A model generated the notes under the pieces. The model saw only the letters and a list, made by a program, of their open reading frames with translations, did no database searches and was not told the origin of the DNA. This document shows, piece after piece, positions 1-12,747 of a stretch of DNA of 64,000 bases; within the stretch, counting starts at the first letter, position 1, and every line of letters starts with the position of its first letter. The DNA comes from Branchiibius hedensis (lineage in GTDB: Bacteria > Actinomycetota > Actinomycetes > Actinomycetales > Dermatophilaceae): the NCBI RefSeq assembly GCF_900108585.1, contig NZ_UESZ01000001.1:1364001-1428000 (forward strand). The letters run 5' to 3'. The translations under genes were made by a program, and so were the position numbers.

Positions 1-473
1 CTGCTGCAGGTGCGGATCGGGAAGACCCGCAGCAACTGGTCGAGCGTCTCCCGGATGGCCCAGGCGTGCGCATACGGCCCGAAGTAGCGGGTACCGGGCC
101 GCTTACGGCCCCGCATCACCTGCGCCCGCGGGAACAGCTCGCCCATGGTCACAGCGAGGTAGGGGTAGGACTTGTCGTCGCGGTACTTGACGTTGAACCG
201 GGGGTCGAACTCCTTGATCCACGAGTACTCCAGTTGCAACGCTTCGACCTCGTTGCGGACCACCGTCCACTCGACGCTGGCACCAGTAGTGACCATGGTG
301 CGGGTGCGTGGGTGCAGTGCCGAGATGTCCTGGAAGTACGACGACAACCGGCTGCGCAGCGACTTCGCCTTGCCGACGTAGATGACCCGGCCGTCTTTGT
401 CCCGAAACCGGTACACCCCAGGATCGAGCGGGATCTCCCCCGGCTTTGGACGGTACGTCGATGGGTCGGCCAC
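1..473 (-). CDS. uvrC: UvrABC system protein C, 5' part only (runs off the left edge)
   Basis: Incision subunit of nucleotide excision repair; with UvrB it cuts on both sides of a lesion. Only the first ~157 residues lie in the window. The reverse-strand translation from the GTG at 473 gives a GIY-YIG nuclease domain: [19 protein letters not shown] near residues 16-34, then a conserved arginine-rich stretch (LRSRLSSYF) and, further on, RYFGPYAHA, all characteristic of UvrC N-termini. A GGGG stretch just upstream of the GTG is a weak ribosome site. The coiled UVR motif, RNase H-like and HhH regions expected in a ~650-residue protein are outside the window. It sits upstream of no visible gene here and downstream of the Rieske and uvrA genes on the same strand, so all three could be co-transcribed. 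Family assignment is secure; full length cannot be judged. Confidence 0.95.
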   Translation of the reverse strand, partial: MADPSTYRPKPGEIPLDPGVYRFRDKDGRVIYVGKAKSLRSRLSSYFQDISALHPRTRTMVTTGASVEWTVVRNEVEALQLEYSWIKEFDPRFNVKYRDDKSYPYLAVTMGELFPRAQVMRGRKRPGTRYFGPYAHAWAIRETLDQLLRVFPIRTCS

Positions 474-508
474 GCCCCTACTCTACGAAGCCGCGCCGAC
501 AGTCCCGA

Positions 509-1114
509 TCAGCTGACCTGGACGTCGCTGCCTTCGACGGTTGCGGTGTACGACGCCAGCGCCTCGGTTGCCGGGCCCACCTTCGCCGAGCCGTCGGAGA
601 TGCTGAATTCGCTGCCGTGGCAGGGACATTTGATGACGCCGTCCTCGACCGAGGTCACGGGGCAGCCCTGGTGGGTGCAGATGGCGGTGAACGCCTTGTA
701 CTCGCCGGAGGTGGGTTGGGTGACCACGTATTTCTCCTCGAGGATCACCCCGCCACCGACCGGAACCTTCGATGTGGCGACCGTTGCCTTGGCGGCGGTC
801 CCACCGGACGCGGCGGACGTCGCAGCCGATGTCGCGGCTGACGACGACGTGGACTCAGCCGCGGACCCGGTCGCGCCTCCCCCGCTGCTCGAGGACCCGC
901 CGCACGCAGCCAGCACCGCAGTTGCCGCCACCGCTGAACCGCCGACCCCGGCGGAGCGCAGGACCGCGCGACGGTTGGTCACCAGTTGCTGCAGCTGCTG
1001 GTGTCGGGTCTGCGCAGTCGTCGGCTCGGGAGTCGTCTGTTCTGGAGACTTCTGGTGCTGAGTCTTCTTGTGGGGGCTCATAGGATCATGGTGAATGTTT
1101 GAACCGTCAATCAC
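509..1114 (-). CDS. Tat-exported Rieske [2Fe-2S] lipoprotein
   Basis: A small extracytoplasmic ferredoxin-like protein of about 201 residues. The GTG at 1114 is preferred because AAGGAGG lies 8 bases upstream; an earlier TTG at 1153 has no such site. The N-terminus has a twin arginine (TNRRAVLRSAG) followed by a hydrophobic stretch ending in AAC, a Tat-type signal peptide with a lipobox. A low-complexity Ser/Gly/Ala linker follows, then a Rieske domain whose two cluster-binding motifs are CTHQGC and CPCHGSEF (Cys-X-His and Cys-X-X-His). It is too short to be the QcrA subunit of the bc1 complex and has no multiple membrane helices. Stand-alone Rieske lipoproteins like this are widespread in actinobacteria, but their redox partner is generally unknown. 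It starts 36 bases downstream of the uvrA stop, so it may be carried on the uvrA transcript. Confidence 0.85.
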   Translation of the reverse strand: MIDGSNIHHDPMSPHKKTQHQKSPEQTTPEPTTAQTRHQQLQQLVTNRRAVLRSAGVGGSAVAATAVLAACGGSSSSGGGATGSAAESTSSSAATSAATSAASGGTAAKATVATSKVPVGGGVILEEKYVVTQPTSGEYKAFTAICTHQGCPVTSVEDGVIKCPCHGSEFSISDGSAKVGPATEALASYTATVEGSDVQVS

Positions 1115-1149
1115 AACGAAACCCTCCTTGGAGGTGGCTGTGAGAACGG

Positions 1150-4140
<2,991 letters not shown>

Positions 4141-4227
4141 CCGTCAATGCTAGGTGGCGGCACCGACAGCCTCCCACCCACCGATCGGCTACCGGGTGTT
4201 CGACCACTCACGCCCTACGCTCAGAAC

Positions 4228-6093
4228 ATGGCCGACGCCCCCGACCACGCACGCTCCCACCGGGAGGTGCCTGGCCCTTACAACTCCTGCCCGGACTCCC
4301 CGCCCCGGGTGCCGATCGCCGAATACGCGATCATCGGCGACACCGAGACTGCCGCCCTGGTCAGCCGCCGCGGGTCCATCGACTGGATGTGCCTGCCCCG
4401 CTTCGACAGTGCGGCCTGTTTCGCCGCTCTGCTGGGAACACCAGACCACGGCCGATGGCTGATCGGCCCGGTCGGGGAGGCGACCTCGACGCGCAGGTAT
4501 CGCGGGCACAGCTCCGTCCTGGACACCACCCACACGACCGCCTCCGGGCAGGTCCGCGTCACCGATCTCATGCCGTTGGGCATGGACCGCGCGGACATCG
4601 TCCGGGTCGTCGAGGGCCTGGAGGGCGAGGTCGAGATCGAGCACGAATGGGTGGTCCGGTTCGCCTACGGGCGGGTGCGTCCGTGGGTGGCCCGACACAA
4701 CGGGCCGAGTGAACACAGTGACGTCCTGACTGCCATCGCGGGTCCGGACATGCTCGTCCTGCGTGGCAGCCGCCTGCCGCATGCCGTCGACGGCCACCAC
4801 TACGACCGGTTCACCGTCAAGGCCGGTGAGCGGTATGAGTACTCGCTGAACTGGTTTGCGTCCTGGAAGCCGATCCCGCCTGCGCTGGAGGTCGATTCGC
4901 GGATCCAGCGGACGATCGAGACCTCGGAGGCCTGGGCATCCGCCAGTTCGTACCGCGGACCGTATGAGGAGCAGGTCGTCCGGTCGCTTCTGGTGCTCCG
5001 GCTGCTCACGGACACCCGCCGCGGCGGCATCGTCGCGGCCCCCACCACCAGCCTGCCGGAGGAACTCGGCGGCGTCCGCAACTGGGACTACCGCTACTGC
5101 TGGCTGCGGGATGCGTCCTTGACCCTCGAAGCACTGCTCGGCGCGGGATTCACGGGGGCGACCAGCCTCTGGCGGGACTGGCTGGTCCGGGCGTTGGCTG
5201 GAGATCCCGAGGACATGCAGATCATGTACGCCGTCGACGGCAAACGCGACCTGCCGGAGAGTGAACTCACCCATCTGCCGGGGTACGCCGGCTCACGGCC
5301 CGTCCGGATCGGCAACGGCGCGGTCGACCAGAAGCAGACCGACGTGCTGGGCGAGGTGATGATCGCGTTGCACGACGCCCGCGAGATGGGCCTACCGGAA
5401 AGCGCCCACGCCTGGTCGGTGCAGCGCGCGCTGGTGGACGACCTGGTCAAACACTGGGACGAGCCGGACAACGGTCTCTGGGAGATCCGCGGCCCGCTAC
5501 GGCACTTCACGCATTCCCGGGTCATGGTGTGGGCTGCCTTCGACCGGGCGATTCGAGCGGTCGAGGATCACGGCCGCCACGGCTCCGTGCAGGAGTGGCG
5601 TCGGGTGCGCGACGAGGTCCACCACGAGGTCCTCACCAAGGGTTTCAACGCCGGGATCAACTCCTTCACCCAGCACTACGACACCACCGAGGTCGACGCG
5701 AGTTTGCTGCTCATTCCTGCGGTGGGTTTCCTGCCCGGGGACGACCCGCGGGTCGTCGGCACCATCGAGCGGATCGAGAAGGACCTGATGAAGGACGGGC
5801 TCCTGCTGCGCTACCGCACCGAGTCCGGGGTCGACGGCCTGCCCGGACAGGAGCACCCGTTCCTGGCCTGCTCCTTCTGGTTGGTCGGCGCCTATGCCCT
5901 GACCGGCCGTCTGGCTGATGCGCACGCCTTGATGAAGCGGCTCGTCGCGCTCACCAACGACCTCGGGCTGCTCGCCGAAGAGTACGACCCGGTGTCGGGC
6001 CAGATGGTCGGCAACTACCCGCAAGCGTTCAGTCACCTCACGCTGGTGCAGGCCGCGGTGACCATCGCACGAATGGAGGCTGAGTCGCTATGA
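4228..6093 (+). CDS. Glycoside hydrolase family 15 protein (glucoamylase/trehalase-like)
   Basis: A cytoplasmic 621-residue member of GH15, the (alpha/alpha)6-barrel family of inverting glucoamylases and actinobacterial trehalases. The N-terminal half has the trehalase-like beta domain opening with IGDTETAALVSRRGSIDWMC; the C-terminal half has the barrel, with GGVRNWDYRYCWLRDAS, the acidic segment DNGLWEIRG likely carrying the general acid, and LLAEEYDPVSGQMVGNYPQA with the general base region. No signal peptide is present. The open frame continues upstream antisense to uvrA, but ATG 4228 is where family similarity begins. Substrate (trehalose, maltodextrin or isomaltose) cannot be told from sequence. 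It heads a four-gene plus-strand operon, overlapping the next gene by ATGA, although those neighbours do not point to a sugar pathway. Confidence 0.9.
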   Translation: MADAPDHARSHREVPGPYNSCPDSPPRVPIAEYAIIGDTETAALVSRRGSIDWMCLPRFDSAACFAALLGTPDHGRWLIGPVGEATSTRRYRGHSSVLDTTHTTASGQVRVTDLMPLGMDRADIVRVVEGLEGEVEIEHEWVVRFAYGRVRPWVARHNGPSEHSDVLTAIAGPDMLVLRGSRLPHAVDGHHYDRFTVKAGERYEYSLNWFASWKPIPPALEVDSRIQRTIETSEAWASASSYRGPYEEQVVRSLLVLRLLTDTRRGGIVAAPTTSLPEELGGVRNWDYRYCWLRDASLTLEALLGAGFTGATSLWRDWLVRALAGDPEDMQIMYAVDGKRDLPESELTHLPGYAGSRPVRIGNGAVDQKQTDVLGEVMIALHDAREMGLPESAHAWSVQRALVDDLVKHWDEPDNGLWEIRGPLRHFTHSRVMVWAAFDRAIRAVEDHGRHGSVQEWRRVRDEVHHEVLTKGFNAGINSFTQHYDTTEVDASLLLIPAVGFLPGDDPRVVGTIERIEKDLMKDGLLLRYRTESGVDGLPGQEHPFLACSFWLVGAYALTGRLADAHALMKRLVALTNDLGLLAEEYDPVSGQMVGNYPQAFSHLTLVQAAVTIARMEAESL

Positions 6094-6749
6094 CGTACGA
6101 CGGTCGGGTGAGCCCCGGCGGACCGTGGGCGGTCCGGGAGTTGCCGGAGGCGACGATCTACAAGCTCGCCGTCTCCGAGATGAGCAACAACGTGTACCTG
6201 ATCGAGGACCGGGTGACGCACGATGCCTTGCTCATCGACGCCGCCGACGACTGGCCGGCCATCGCGGAGATGATCGAGAACAGCGGGGCGCGGGTGCGCA
6301 CCATCCTGACCACGCACCGCCACTGGGATCACGTGCGTGCGTTGCAGGAGGCCGTCGAAGCCACCGGCGCCCAGACCGCCGCCGGCGCGGACGACGCCGA
6401 CGCCATCCCGGTGCGCACTGACGTCCTCCTCTCCGACGGTGACCAGTTGACCGTTGGCGGCCTGACGTTGGATGTCATCGCGCTGCGGGGTCATACGCCC
6501 GGATCGGTGGCCGTGGCCTTCAACAGCGCGGACGGCCCCCAACTCTTCACCGGCGACTCTCTCTTCCCGGGCGGCGTCGGCGCCACGAATCACTATGACT
6601 ACCAGTCATTCCCGTCGCTGATCGCCGACGTCTCGGATCGAGTGTTCGACGTGTACGACGATGCCTGGATCTACCCGGGCCACGGCGACGACACGACGCT
6701 GGCCGCCGAGCGACCGCACCTGCAGGAGTGGCGCGACCGAGGCTGGTGA
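6090..6749 (+). CDS. Metallo-beta-lactamase-fold hydrolase (glyoxalase II-like)
   Basis: A 219-residue soluble protein of the MBL superfamily. The dinuclear metal site is visible as THRHWDH at residues 75-81 (His76, His78, Asp80, His81), a third-position histidine in LRGHTPGSV, the bridging aspartate in FTGDSLFPG and a last histidine in YPGHGDDTT. This complete set suits glyoxalase II-like thioesterases and related hydrolases. The length matches the short single-domain members; a glyoxalase II C-terminal helical domain is absent, so a glutathione thioester is unlikely, in line with actinobacteria using mycothiol. GGAGG lies 10 bases upstream of the ATG, inside the end of the GH15 gene, and the ATGA overlap indicates translational coupling. 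Substrate unknown. Confidence 0.85.
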   Translation: MTYDGRVSPGGPWAVRELPEATIYKLAVSEMSNNVYLIEDRVTHDALLIDAADDWPAIAEMIENSGARVRTILTTHRHWDHVRALQEAVEATGAQTAAGADDADAIPVRTDVLLSDGDQLTVGGLTLDVIALRGHTPGSVAVAFNSADGPQLFTGDSLFPGGVGATNHYDYQSFPSLIADVSDRVFDVYDDAWIYPGHGDDTTLAAERPHLQEWRDRGW

Positions 6750-7508
6750 TTGGATAGCTCGGTGACCGAGAGCCAACTTTTCCTCGTCCGTGTCCCTGTG
6801 TCTCCGGTCTGGGTGTCACCCCGCTCGCCGGGTGCGGTAGACGCCCCCGTGACGGCCGACGTACCCGATCATCCGGGCTGGTTGGCCGCGCTCGATGCGT
6901 CGGGTCCAGAAGCGGACCGGCTCTCCTTGCACGGGCGTCTGGACACCGAGTTGGTCGAGGGCGAACCGTTCGTGGTGGACGACCAGACCGATGACGGATG
7001 GAGCCACGGGTACGCCGCGTGGCAGCCGAGCGCCAAGGACGAGCGGGGCTATCCGGGCTGGGTGCGGACCGCTCACCTGGAGCGTGCTGAGCGCCAGGAA
7101 GTTCCGCCGCTTCGATCTCCTCGGATCGTGCCGCGGCCGGAGTTGTTCCTCCAGCGTGCCCAGGAGTACGCCGGTACGAAGTACCTCTGGGGCGGCTCGG
7201 CGCCCGATGCGGTCGACTGCTCCTCGTTGGTGCACAACAGTGCCCGCTGGTTGGGCATCGTCGTACCGCGGGACGCCGACGACCAGGCGGACGCTCTGTC
7301 CGCAGTACCCGTCGATGACGCACAACCCGGAGACCTGTACTTCTTCGCACAGCCCGGCAAACGGATCCACCACGTCGGCATCGTGACCGGGCCACGCCGT
7401 ATGTTGCACGCACCCGAGACCGGCGCGACGGTCGTCGAGGAAGCACTCTCCCCCGAGCGGATGACGACCCTGGTGGCGGCGGCCCGGATCCCCGGTCTTA
7501 TGCGGTGA
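6750..7508 (+). CDS. SH3-domain NlpC/P60 peptidase, probable cell-wall endopeptidase
   Basis: A 252-residue protein with SH3b-like domains over residues ~10-110 and a C-terminal NlpC/P60 cysteine peptidase domain (~130-250). The catalytic Cys157 is in DAVDCSSLV and the catalytic His208 in HHVGIV, preceded by the family motif YLWGGSAPD. NlpC/P60 enzymes of this layout cleave D-Glu-diaminopimelate bonds in muropeptides. No signal peptide is visible, which fits intracellular recycling of cell-wall peptides (YkfC-type) rather than wall cleavage outside. The TTG start directly abuts the upstream stop (TGATTG) and has GAGG seven bases before it; a GTG at 6762 is an alternative. The gene overlaps the following exporter by GTGA. 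Confidence 0.83.
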   Translation: MDSSVTESQLFLVRVPVSPVWVSPRSPGAVDAPVTADVPDHPGWLAALDASGPEADRLSLHGRLDTELVEGEPFVVDDQTDDGWSHGYAAWQPSAKDERGYPGWVRTAHLERAERQEVPPLRSPRIVPRPELFLQRAQEYAGTKYLWGGSAPDAVDCSSLVHNSARWLGIVVPRDADDQADALSAVPVDDAQPGDLYFFAQPGKRIHHVGIVTGPRRMLHAPETGATVVEEALSPERMTTLVAAARIPGLMR

Positions 7509-8401
7509 CCGCACAGCCGTTCACGTCCCGCGGCGACCGGGTGCCGGCACCGCTGTTGGTGCTGGCCGGGATCGTCTCGGTGCAGTTCGGCGGAGCGCTC
7601 GCGGCGACCCTGCTGCCGTTGGTCGGCGCACCCGGATCGGTGGCGTTGCGCCTGGCCATCGGTGCGCTGATCATGTTGGTCGTTGCTCGGCCGCGGTGGA
7701 CGGGACGCAGCCGGCGGGACTGGCTGGCGGTCTCGGCGTACGCCGCGGCGCTCGGCTGCATGAACCTGTCGTTCTACGGCTCGCTGGAGCGGCTACCGAT
7801 CGGTGTCGCGGTCACCATCGAATTCGTTGGCCCGCTGGTGCTTTCCGCGGTCCTGTCGCGCCGGCCGCGCGACGCGATCGCGGTTCTTGCGGCGGCGGTC
7901 GGCGTCGTCCTGATCTCGGGGGCGTTGACAACACCGTGGTCGGAACTGGATCTCGTAGGGATCGGCCTGGCGCTGGCGGCCGGTGGTTTCTGGGCGCTTT
8001 ACATCCTCACCAGCGGCTGGACGGGTGCTCGGTTCGAACGGCTCGACGGGTTGACCATCGCGATGTGCCTGGCCTCAGCGGTGGTCGTGCCCCTTGGGCT
8101 TCTGTCCGCCGGATCGGCTCTCTTCCACCCGGAAGCGCTGCTGAAGGGATTCGGCATCGCGATCCTGTCCTCTGTGCTGCCGTACTCGTTCGAGCTTCTC
8201 GCGTTGCGTCGGTTGTCGCCGCAGGTGTTCGGCATTCTGCTCAGTCTTGAACCGGCCGCGGCCGCTCTGGCCGGGCTGATCGTGCTGCATCAGCGCCTGA
8301 CTCCGGTGCAACTGGTCGGGATGGCGTTGGTGGTCTCGGCGAGCGTGGCCGTGCTGACCGGTCGCCAGGTGGTCGACAACGAGCCGATCGCCGAGCAATA
8401 G
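7505..8401 (+). CDS. EamA/DMT-family transporter (RhtA-like exporter)
   Basis: A 298-residue inner membrane protein with about ten hydrophobic segments arranged as two EamA repeats, the drug/metabolite transporter fold. Features such as SFYGSLERLPIGVAVTIEFV and LPYSFELLALRRLSPQVFGI resemble the threonine/homoserine exporter RhtA and related actinobacterial permeases. GTG start at 7505 overlaps the NlpC/P60 stop, so it is the last gene of the 4.2-8.4 kb operon. With a muropeptide peptidase immediately upstream, export of an amino acid released by that peptidase is conceivable, but this is inference only. It ends convergent to uvrB, leaving 78 bases in which no strong terminator hairpin is seen. 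Confidence 0.85.
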   Translation: MTAQPFTSRGDRVPAPLLVLAGIVSVQFGGALAATLLPLVGAPGSVALRLAIGALIMLVVARPRWTGRSRRDWLAVSAYAAALGCMNLSFYGSLERLPIGVAVTIEFVGPLVLSAVLSRRPRDAIAVLAAAVGVVLISGALTTPWSELDLVGIGLALAAGGFWALYILTSGWTGARFERLDGLTIAMCLASAVVVPLGLLSAGSALFHPEALLKGFGIAILSSVLPYSFELLALRRLSPQVFGILLSLEPAAAALAGLIVLHQRLTPVQLVGMALVVSASVAVLTGRQVVDNEPIAEQ

Positions 8402-8479
8402 CGAACCAACCCGCTACCGCACAGCACGATCACGTCGGTCGCTGTCCCGCGCACTGCTCACGCACTGCACGGTCTGCGG

Positions 8480-10597
<2,118 letters not shown>

Positions 10598-10670
10598 ATT
10601 GCAACGGTAAACGCCACCACCGACAGCCACATTCCGGCGGCGGGCGGGAACGCGCCGTACGCTCTGATCC

Positions 10671-11252
10671 ATGTCCCGTCGGAGCGTCGTCGCGCTCGGT
10701 CTCACCTGTGCCGCGCTGCTGGCCGGCTGCTCCGGCACGCCGGAGACGTCGGCGACCTTCCCGGCGTTGCCGTCGGCGACCGGGAGCACTGCTGGTTTTC
10801 CGGCGACCCGCGGGTTGACCGCCACCCAACTTCGGGTCGTGACCGTCGCCCGCGAACAGTTCGAACACCCGCAGAGCGCGACCACCTACTCCCAAGGTGT
10901 GGACGAGGCGTGGTGCGCGGACTTCGTCAGTTGGGTGATGAAGACCGCGGGCACCCCGCTGCGCAACCCCAACTCCGGCGGGTGGCGGATCCCTGGCGTC
11001 TACACGCTGCAGGACTACTTCACCAAGGTGGGCCGGTTCCACCGTGGCGGTTCCGCGTACCGTCCCGTGATCGGTGACGTCGTCATGTACGACACGCCGA
11101 ACCGTTGGGGGAACCACACCAATCTCGTGGTGGCCACCTCGGGCGACTCCTTCACCACCGTCGGCGGCAACCAGCCCGGTGGCATCACCGTGACGACCCA
11201 GAACGTCACGGACGCAGGCATTCTCGGCTACGGCTCGCTCCCCCGGACCTGA
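10671..11252 (+). CDS. Secreted CHAP-domain lipoprotein (putative cell-wall amidase/endopeptidase)
   Basis: A 193-residue exported protein. The N-terminus is a lipoprotein signal peptide with lipobox LAGC, the lipidated Cys at position 20. After a short Thr/Ser/Pro linker there is a CHAP domain (~50-190) with the catalytic cysteine in [12 protein letters not shown] (Cys82) and the catalytic histidine in WGNHTNLVV (His149). CHAP enzymes cut peptidoglycan stem peptides or cross-bridges as amidases or endopeptidases. The protein has no separate wall-binding domain; lipid anchoring would hold it at the membrane. It is divergent from uvrB and followed 17 bases later by an RNA methyltransferase, with which it may share a transcript but not an obvious function. 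Confidence 0.85.
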   Translation: MSRRSVVALGLTCAALLAGCSGTPETSATFPALPSATGSTAGFPATRGLTATQLRVVTVAREQFEHPQSATTYSQGVDEAWCADFVSWVMKTAGTPLRNPNSGGWRIPGVYTLQDYFTKVGRFHRGGSAYRPVIGDVVMYDTPNRWGNHTNLVVATSGDSFTTVGGNQPGGITVTTQNVTDAGILGYGSLPRT

Positions 11253-11269
11253 CGGCAAGGGACTTGATC

Positions 11270-12091
11270 GTGTCCGTCACCAGAGTTCGCTCGCGCAACG
11301 CGACGTTCCAGTACTGGCAGACCCTGCTGACCAACCGGAACAAGCGCGGTCGCGCCCGGGAACTGGTCGTGCAGGGCGTCCGTCCGACCGATCTCGCGCT
11401 CGCGGCACAGACACCGATCCGCTCGCTGCTGGTCGCCGACAGTGGCACCCGCTCACGCTGGGCGCAGGAGGTGGCGGACCACGCACGAGCCGCCGGCGCG
11501 GCGGAGTACCTTCTTGAGCCCGAGTTGCTGGCCGAACTCGGCGAGCAGGAGGACCGCACCCCGGAGTTGCTGATCACCGTGGAGATCCCGCACGATGACC
11601 CGGCCCGGATCAGCCTGGCTCCAGACCTTCTCGCGGTCGCGCTGGACCGCCCGGCCTCTCCCGGGAACGTGGGGTCAATCATCCGCTCAGCGGATGCCTT
11701 CGGCGCTCACGGCGTGATCATCACCGGGCACGGCGCTGATCCGTACGACCCGCGGGCAGTGCGGGCCTCGACCGGCTCGATCTTCACGATCCCTTCGGTG
11801 CGGCTCGCGGGCCCGGCCGACGCGATGGCCTGGGTTTCCGCTCTGCGGGGCAGCGGCGTACCGGTGCAGGTCGTCGGCACCGACGAGACCGGCACGCACC
11901 CCATCGAGCGGGTCGACCTGACCCGGCCCACCTTGATCGTGACGGGCACCGAGAAGACCGGGATGTCAGCCGGCTGGCGCGAGGCGTGTGATGTCATCGC
12001 CAAGATCCCGATCGGTGGCCACGCTTCGTCGTTGAACGCGGCCAACGCGACGTCCATCGTGCTGTACGAGGCTGCCCGCCAACGCGGCTGA
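11270..12091 (+). CDS. SPOUT-class RNA 2'-O-methyltransferase (TrmH/SpoU family)
   Basis: A 273-residue RNA methyltransferase. The N-terminal ~110 residues form the small substrate-binding domain and the rest the knotted SPOUT domain: motif 1 SPGNVGSIIRSADAFGAHGV with the catalytic asparagine-arginine pair, motif 2 LIVTGTEKTGMS, and motif 3 IPIGGHASSLNAANATSIVL that makes the trefoil knot and AdoMet pocket. Motif 3 reads NAANA where many TrmH proteins have NVSVA, a mild deviation. Start GTG 11270 has AAGG about ten bases upstream; the open frame further upstream lies out of frame inside the CHAP gene. The target nucleotide (rRNA or tRNA ribose) cannot be predicted. Confidence 0.85.
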   Translation: MSVTRVRSRNATFQYWQTLLTNRNKRGRARELVVQGVRPTDLALAAQTPIRSLLVADSGTRSRWAQEVADHARAAGAAEYLLEPELLAELGEQEDRTPELLITVEIPHDDPARISLAPDLLAVALDRPASPGNVGSIIRSADAFGAHGVIITGHGADPYDPRAVRASTGSIFTIPSVRLAGPADAMAWVSALRGSGVPVQVVGTDETGTHPIERVDLTRPTLIVTGTEKTGMSAGWREACDVIAKIPIGGHASSLNAANATSIVLYEAARQRG

Positions 12092-12227
12092 CGCCAGACC
12101 CCCGGTGTCCGGCGCAACGACGGCTCTCCCGCAAGCGCCTGAACACTGCCGTCCTCTTGCTACACATAGACGACTGCCTGAACGCGGTTCCCCGACCCAA
12201 GACAGCGGCGGCATGCACGTCAGACGC

Positions 12228-12264
12228 CGCGGTCAGTCGCGGTCAGTCGCGGTCAGTCGCGGTC
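12228..12264. repeat. 10-bp tandem direct repeat across the 3' end of a small gene
   Basis: Three perfect head-to-tail copies of GGTCAGTCGC at 12231-12260, with a partial unit (CGC) before and another (GGTC) after. The array covers the stop codon and last codons of the minus-strand gene ending at 12253. As the unit is not a multiple of three, gain or loss of one copy would shift the frame and change the C-terminus. Confidence 0.85.
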
Positions 12265-12711
12265 GTGGCCGACCCGGCCCAGCCAGCTGGCAATGCTCAC
12301 TGCGGGCACATCGTCGCTGACGCGACGCCGCGACTTCCGATGGCCCTTTTCGCTCACCAGCCACAACCCGTCGGAGTCACGGGACTCGACACGGTGATCA
12401 ATCCACTGGTGGTTTGCCTCAACCTGAGGCGATCCGTAGGAGTACCAGTCCCACCGGACCTGATCTGCCCGGTCGATCCGCAGCTGATACGGATCTGTCG
12501 TCAGCAGCTGTGGCGACCAGACGTGCAGCGCTTCTCCCTCATTGAAGGACAACACCAGGACGTCGCCGTTCTCGACGCTGACGTCGACGATCGTGTGCTG
12601 GTTGTCGAGCGGACGACCGAACCACTCGCCGTACATGCACAGACTCCCGACGACCAGGTCTGGCAATTGATGTTGAAGCGCTGCAGCGATGTCCCGGGCA
12701 CCCATACCCAC
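12253..12711 (-). CDS. Hypothetical protein, 152 residues
   Basis: No family recognised. The predicted protein is soluble, without a signal peptide or membrane helix, rich in Trp and Asp, with alternating hydrophobic residues (HTIVDVSVENGDVLVLSFN) suggesting a beta-rich fold. Start is GTG 12711 or ATG 12705; neither has a convincing ribosome site. The C-terminus is formed by the 10-bp repeat array, so the last residues (GRVGHDRD) are probably not conserved. It lies 36 bases downstream of the DUF222/HNH gene on the same strand and might be transcribed with it. Codon usage is GC-rich and consistent with a real gene, but function is unknown. Confidence 0.6.
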   Translation of the reverse strand: MGMGARDIAAALQHQLPDLVVGSLCMYGEWFGRPLDNQHTIVDVSVENGDVLVLSFNEGEALHVWSPQLLTTDPYQLRIDRADQVRWDWYSYGSPQVEANHQWIDHRVESRDSDGLWLVSEKGHRKSRRRVSDDVPAVSIASWLGRVGHDRD

Positions 12712-12747
12712 AGGGAACAGGCTACGGACCTCAGGGCTGACTCTTCG

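Noticed and set aside
4190-4210. LexA/SOS box upstream of uvrA (GTGTTCGACC)
   Set aside because: Only one half-site (GTTCGA-like) is present; the matching left half TCGAAC at four bases distance is missing.
12092-12120. Terminator hairpin after the RNA methyltransferase gene (GACGCCAGACC...GGTGTCCGGCGC)
   Set aside because: The two arms mismatch in the middle, so the stem is interrupted; too weak to list as a feature.
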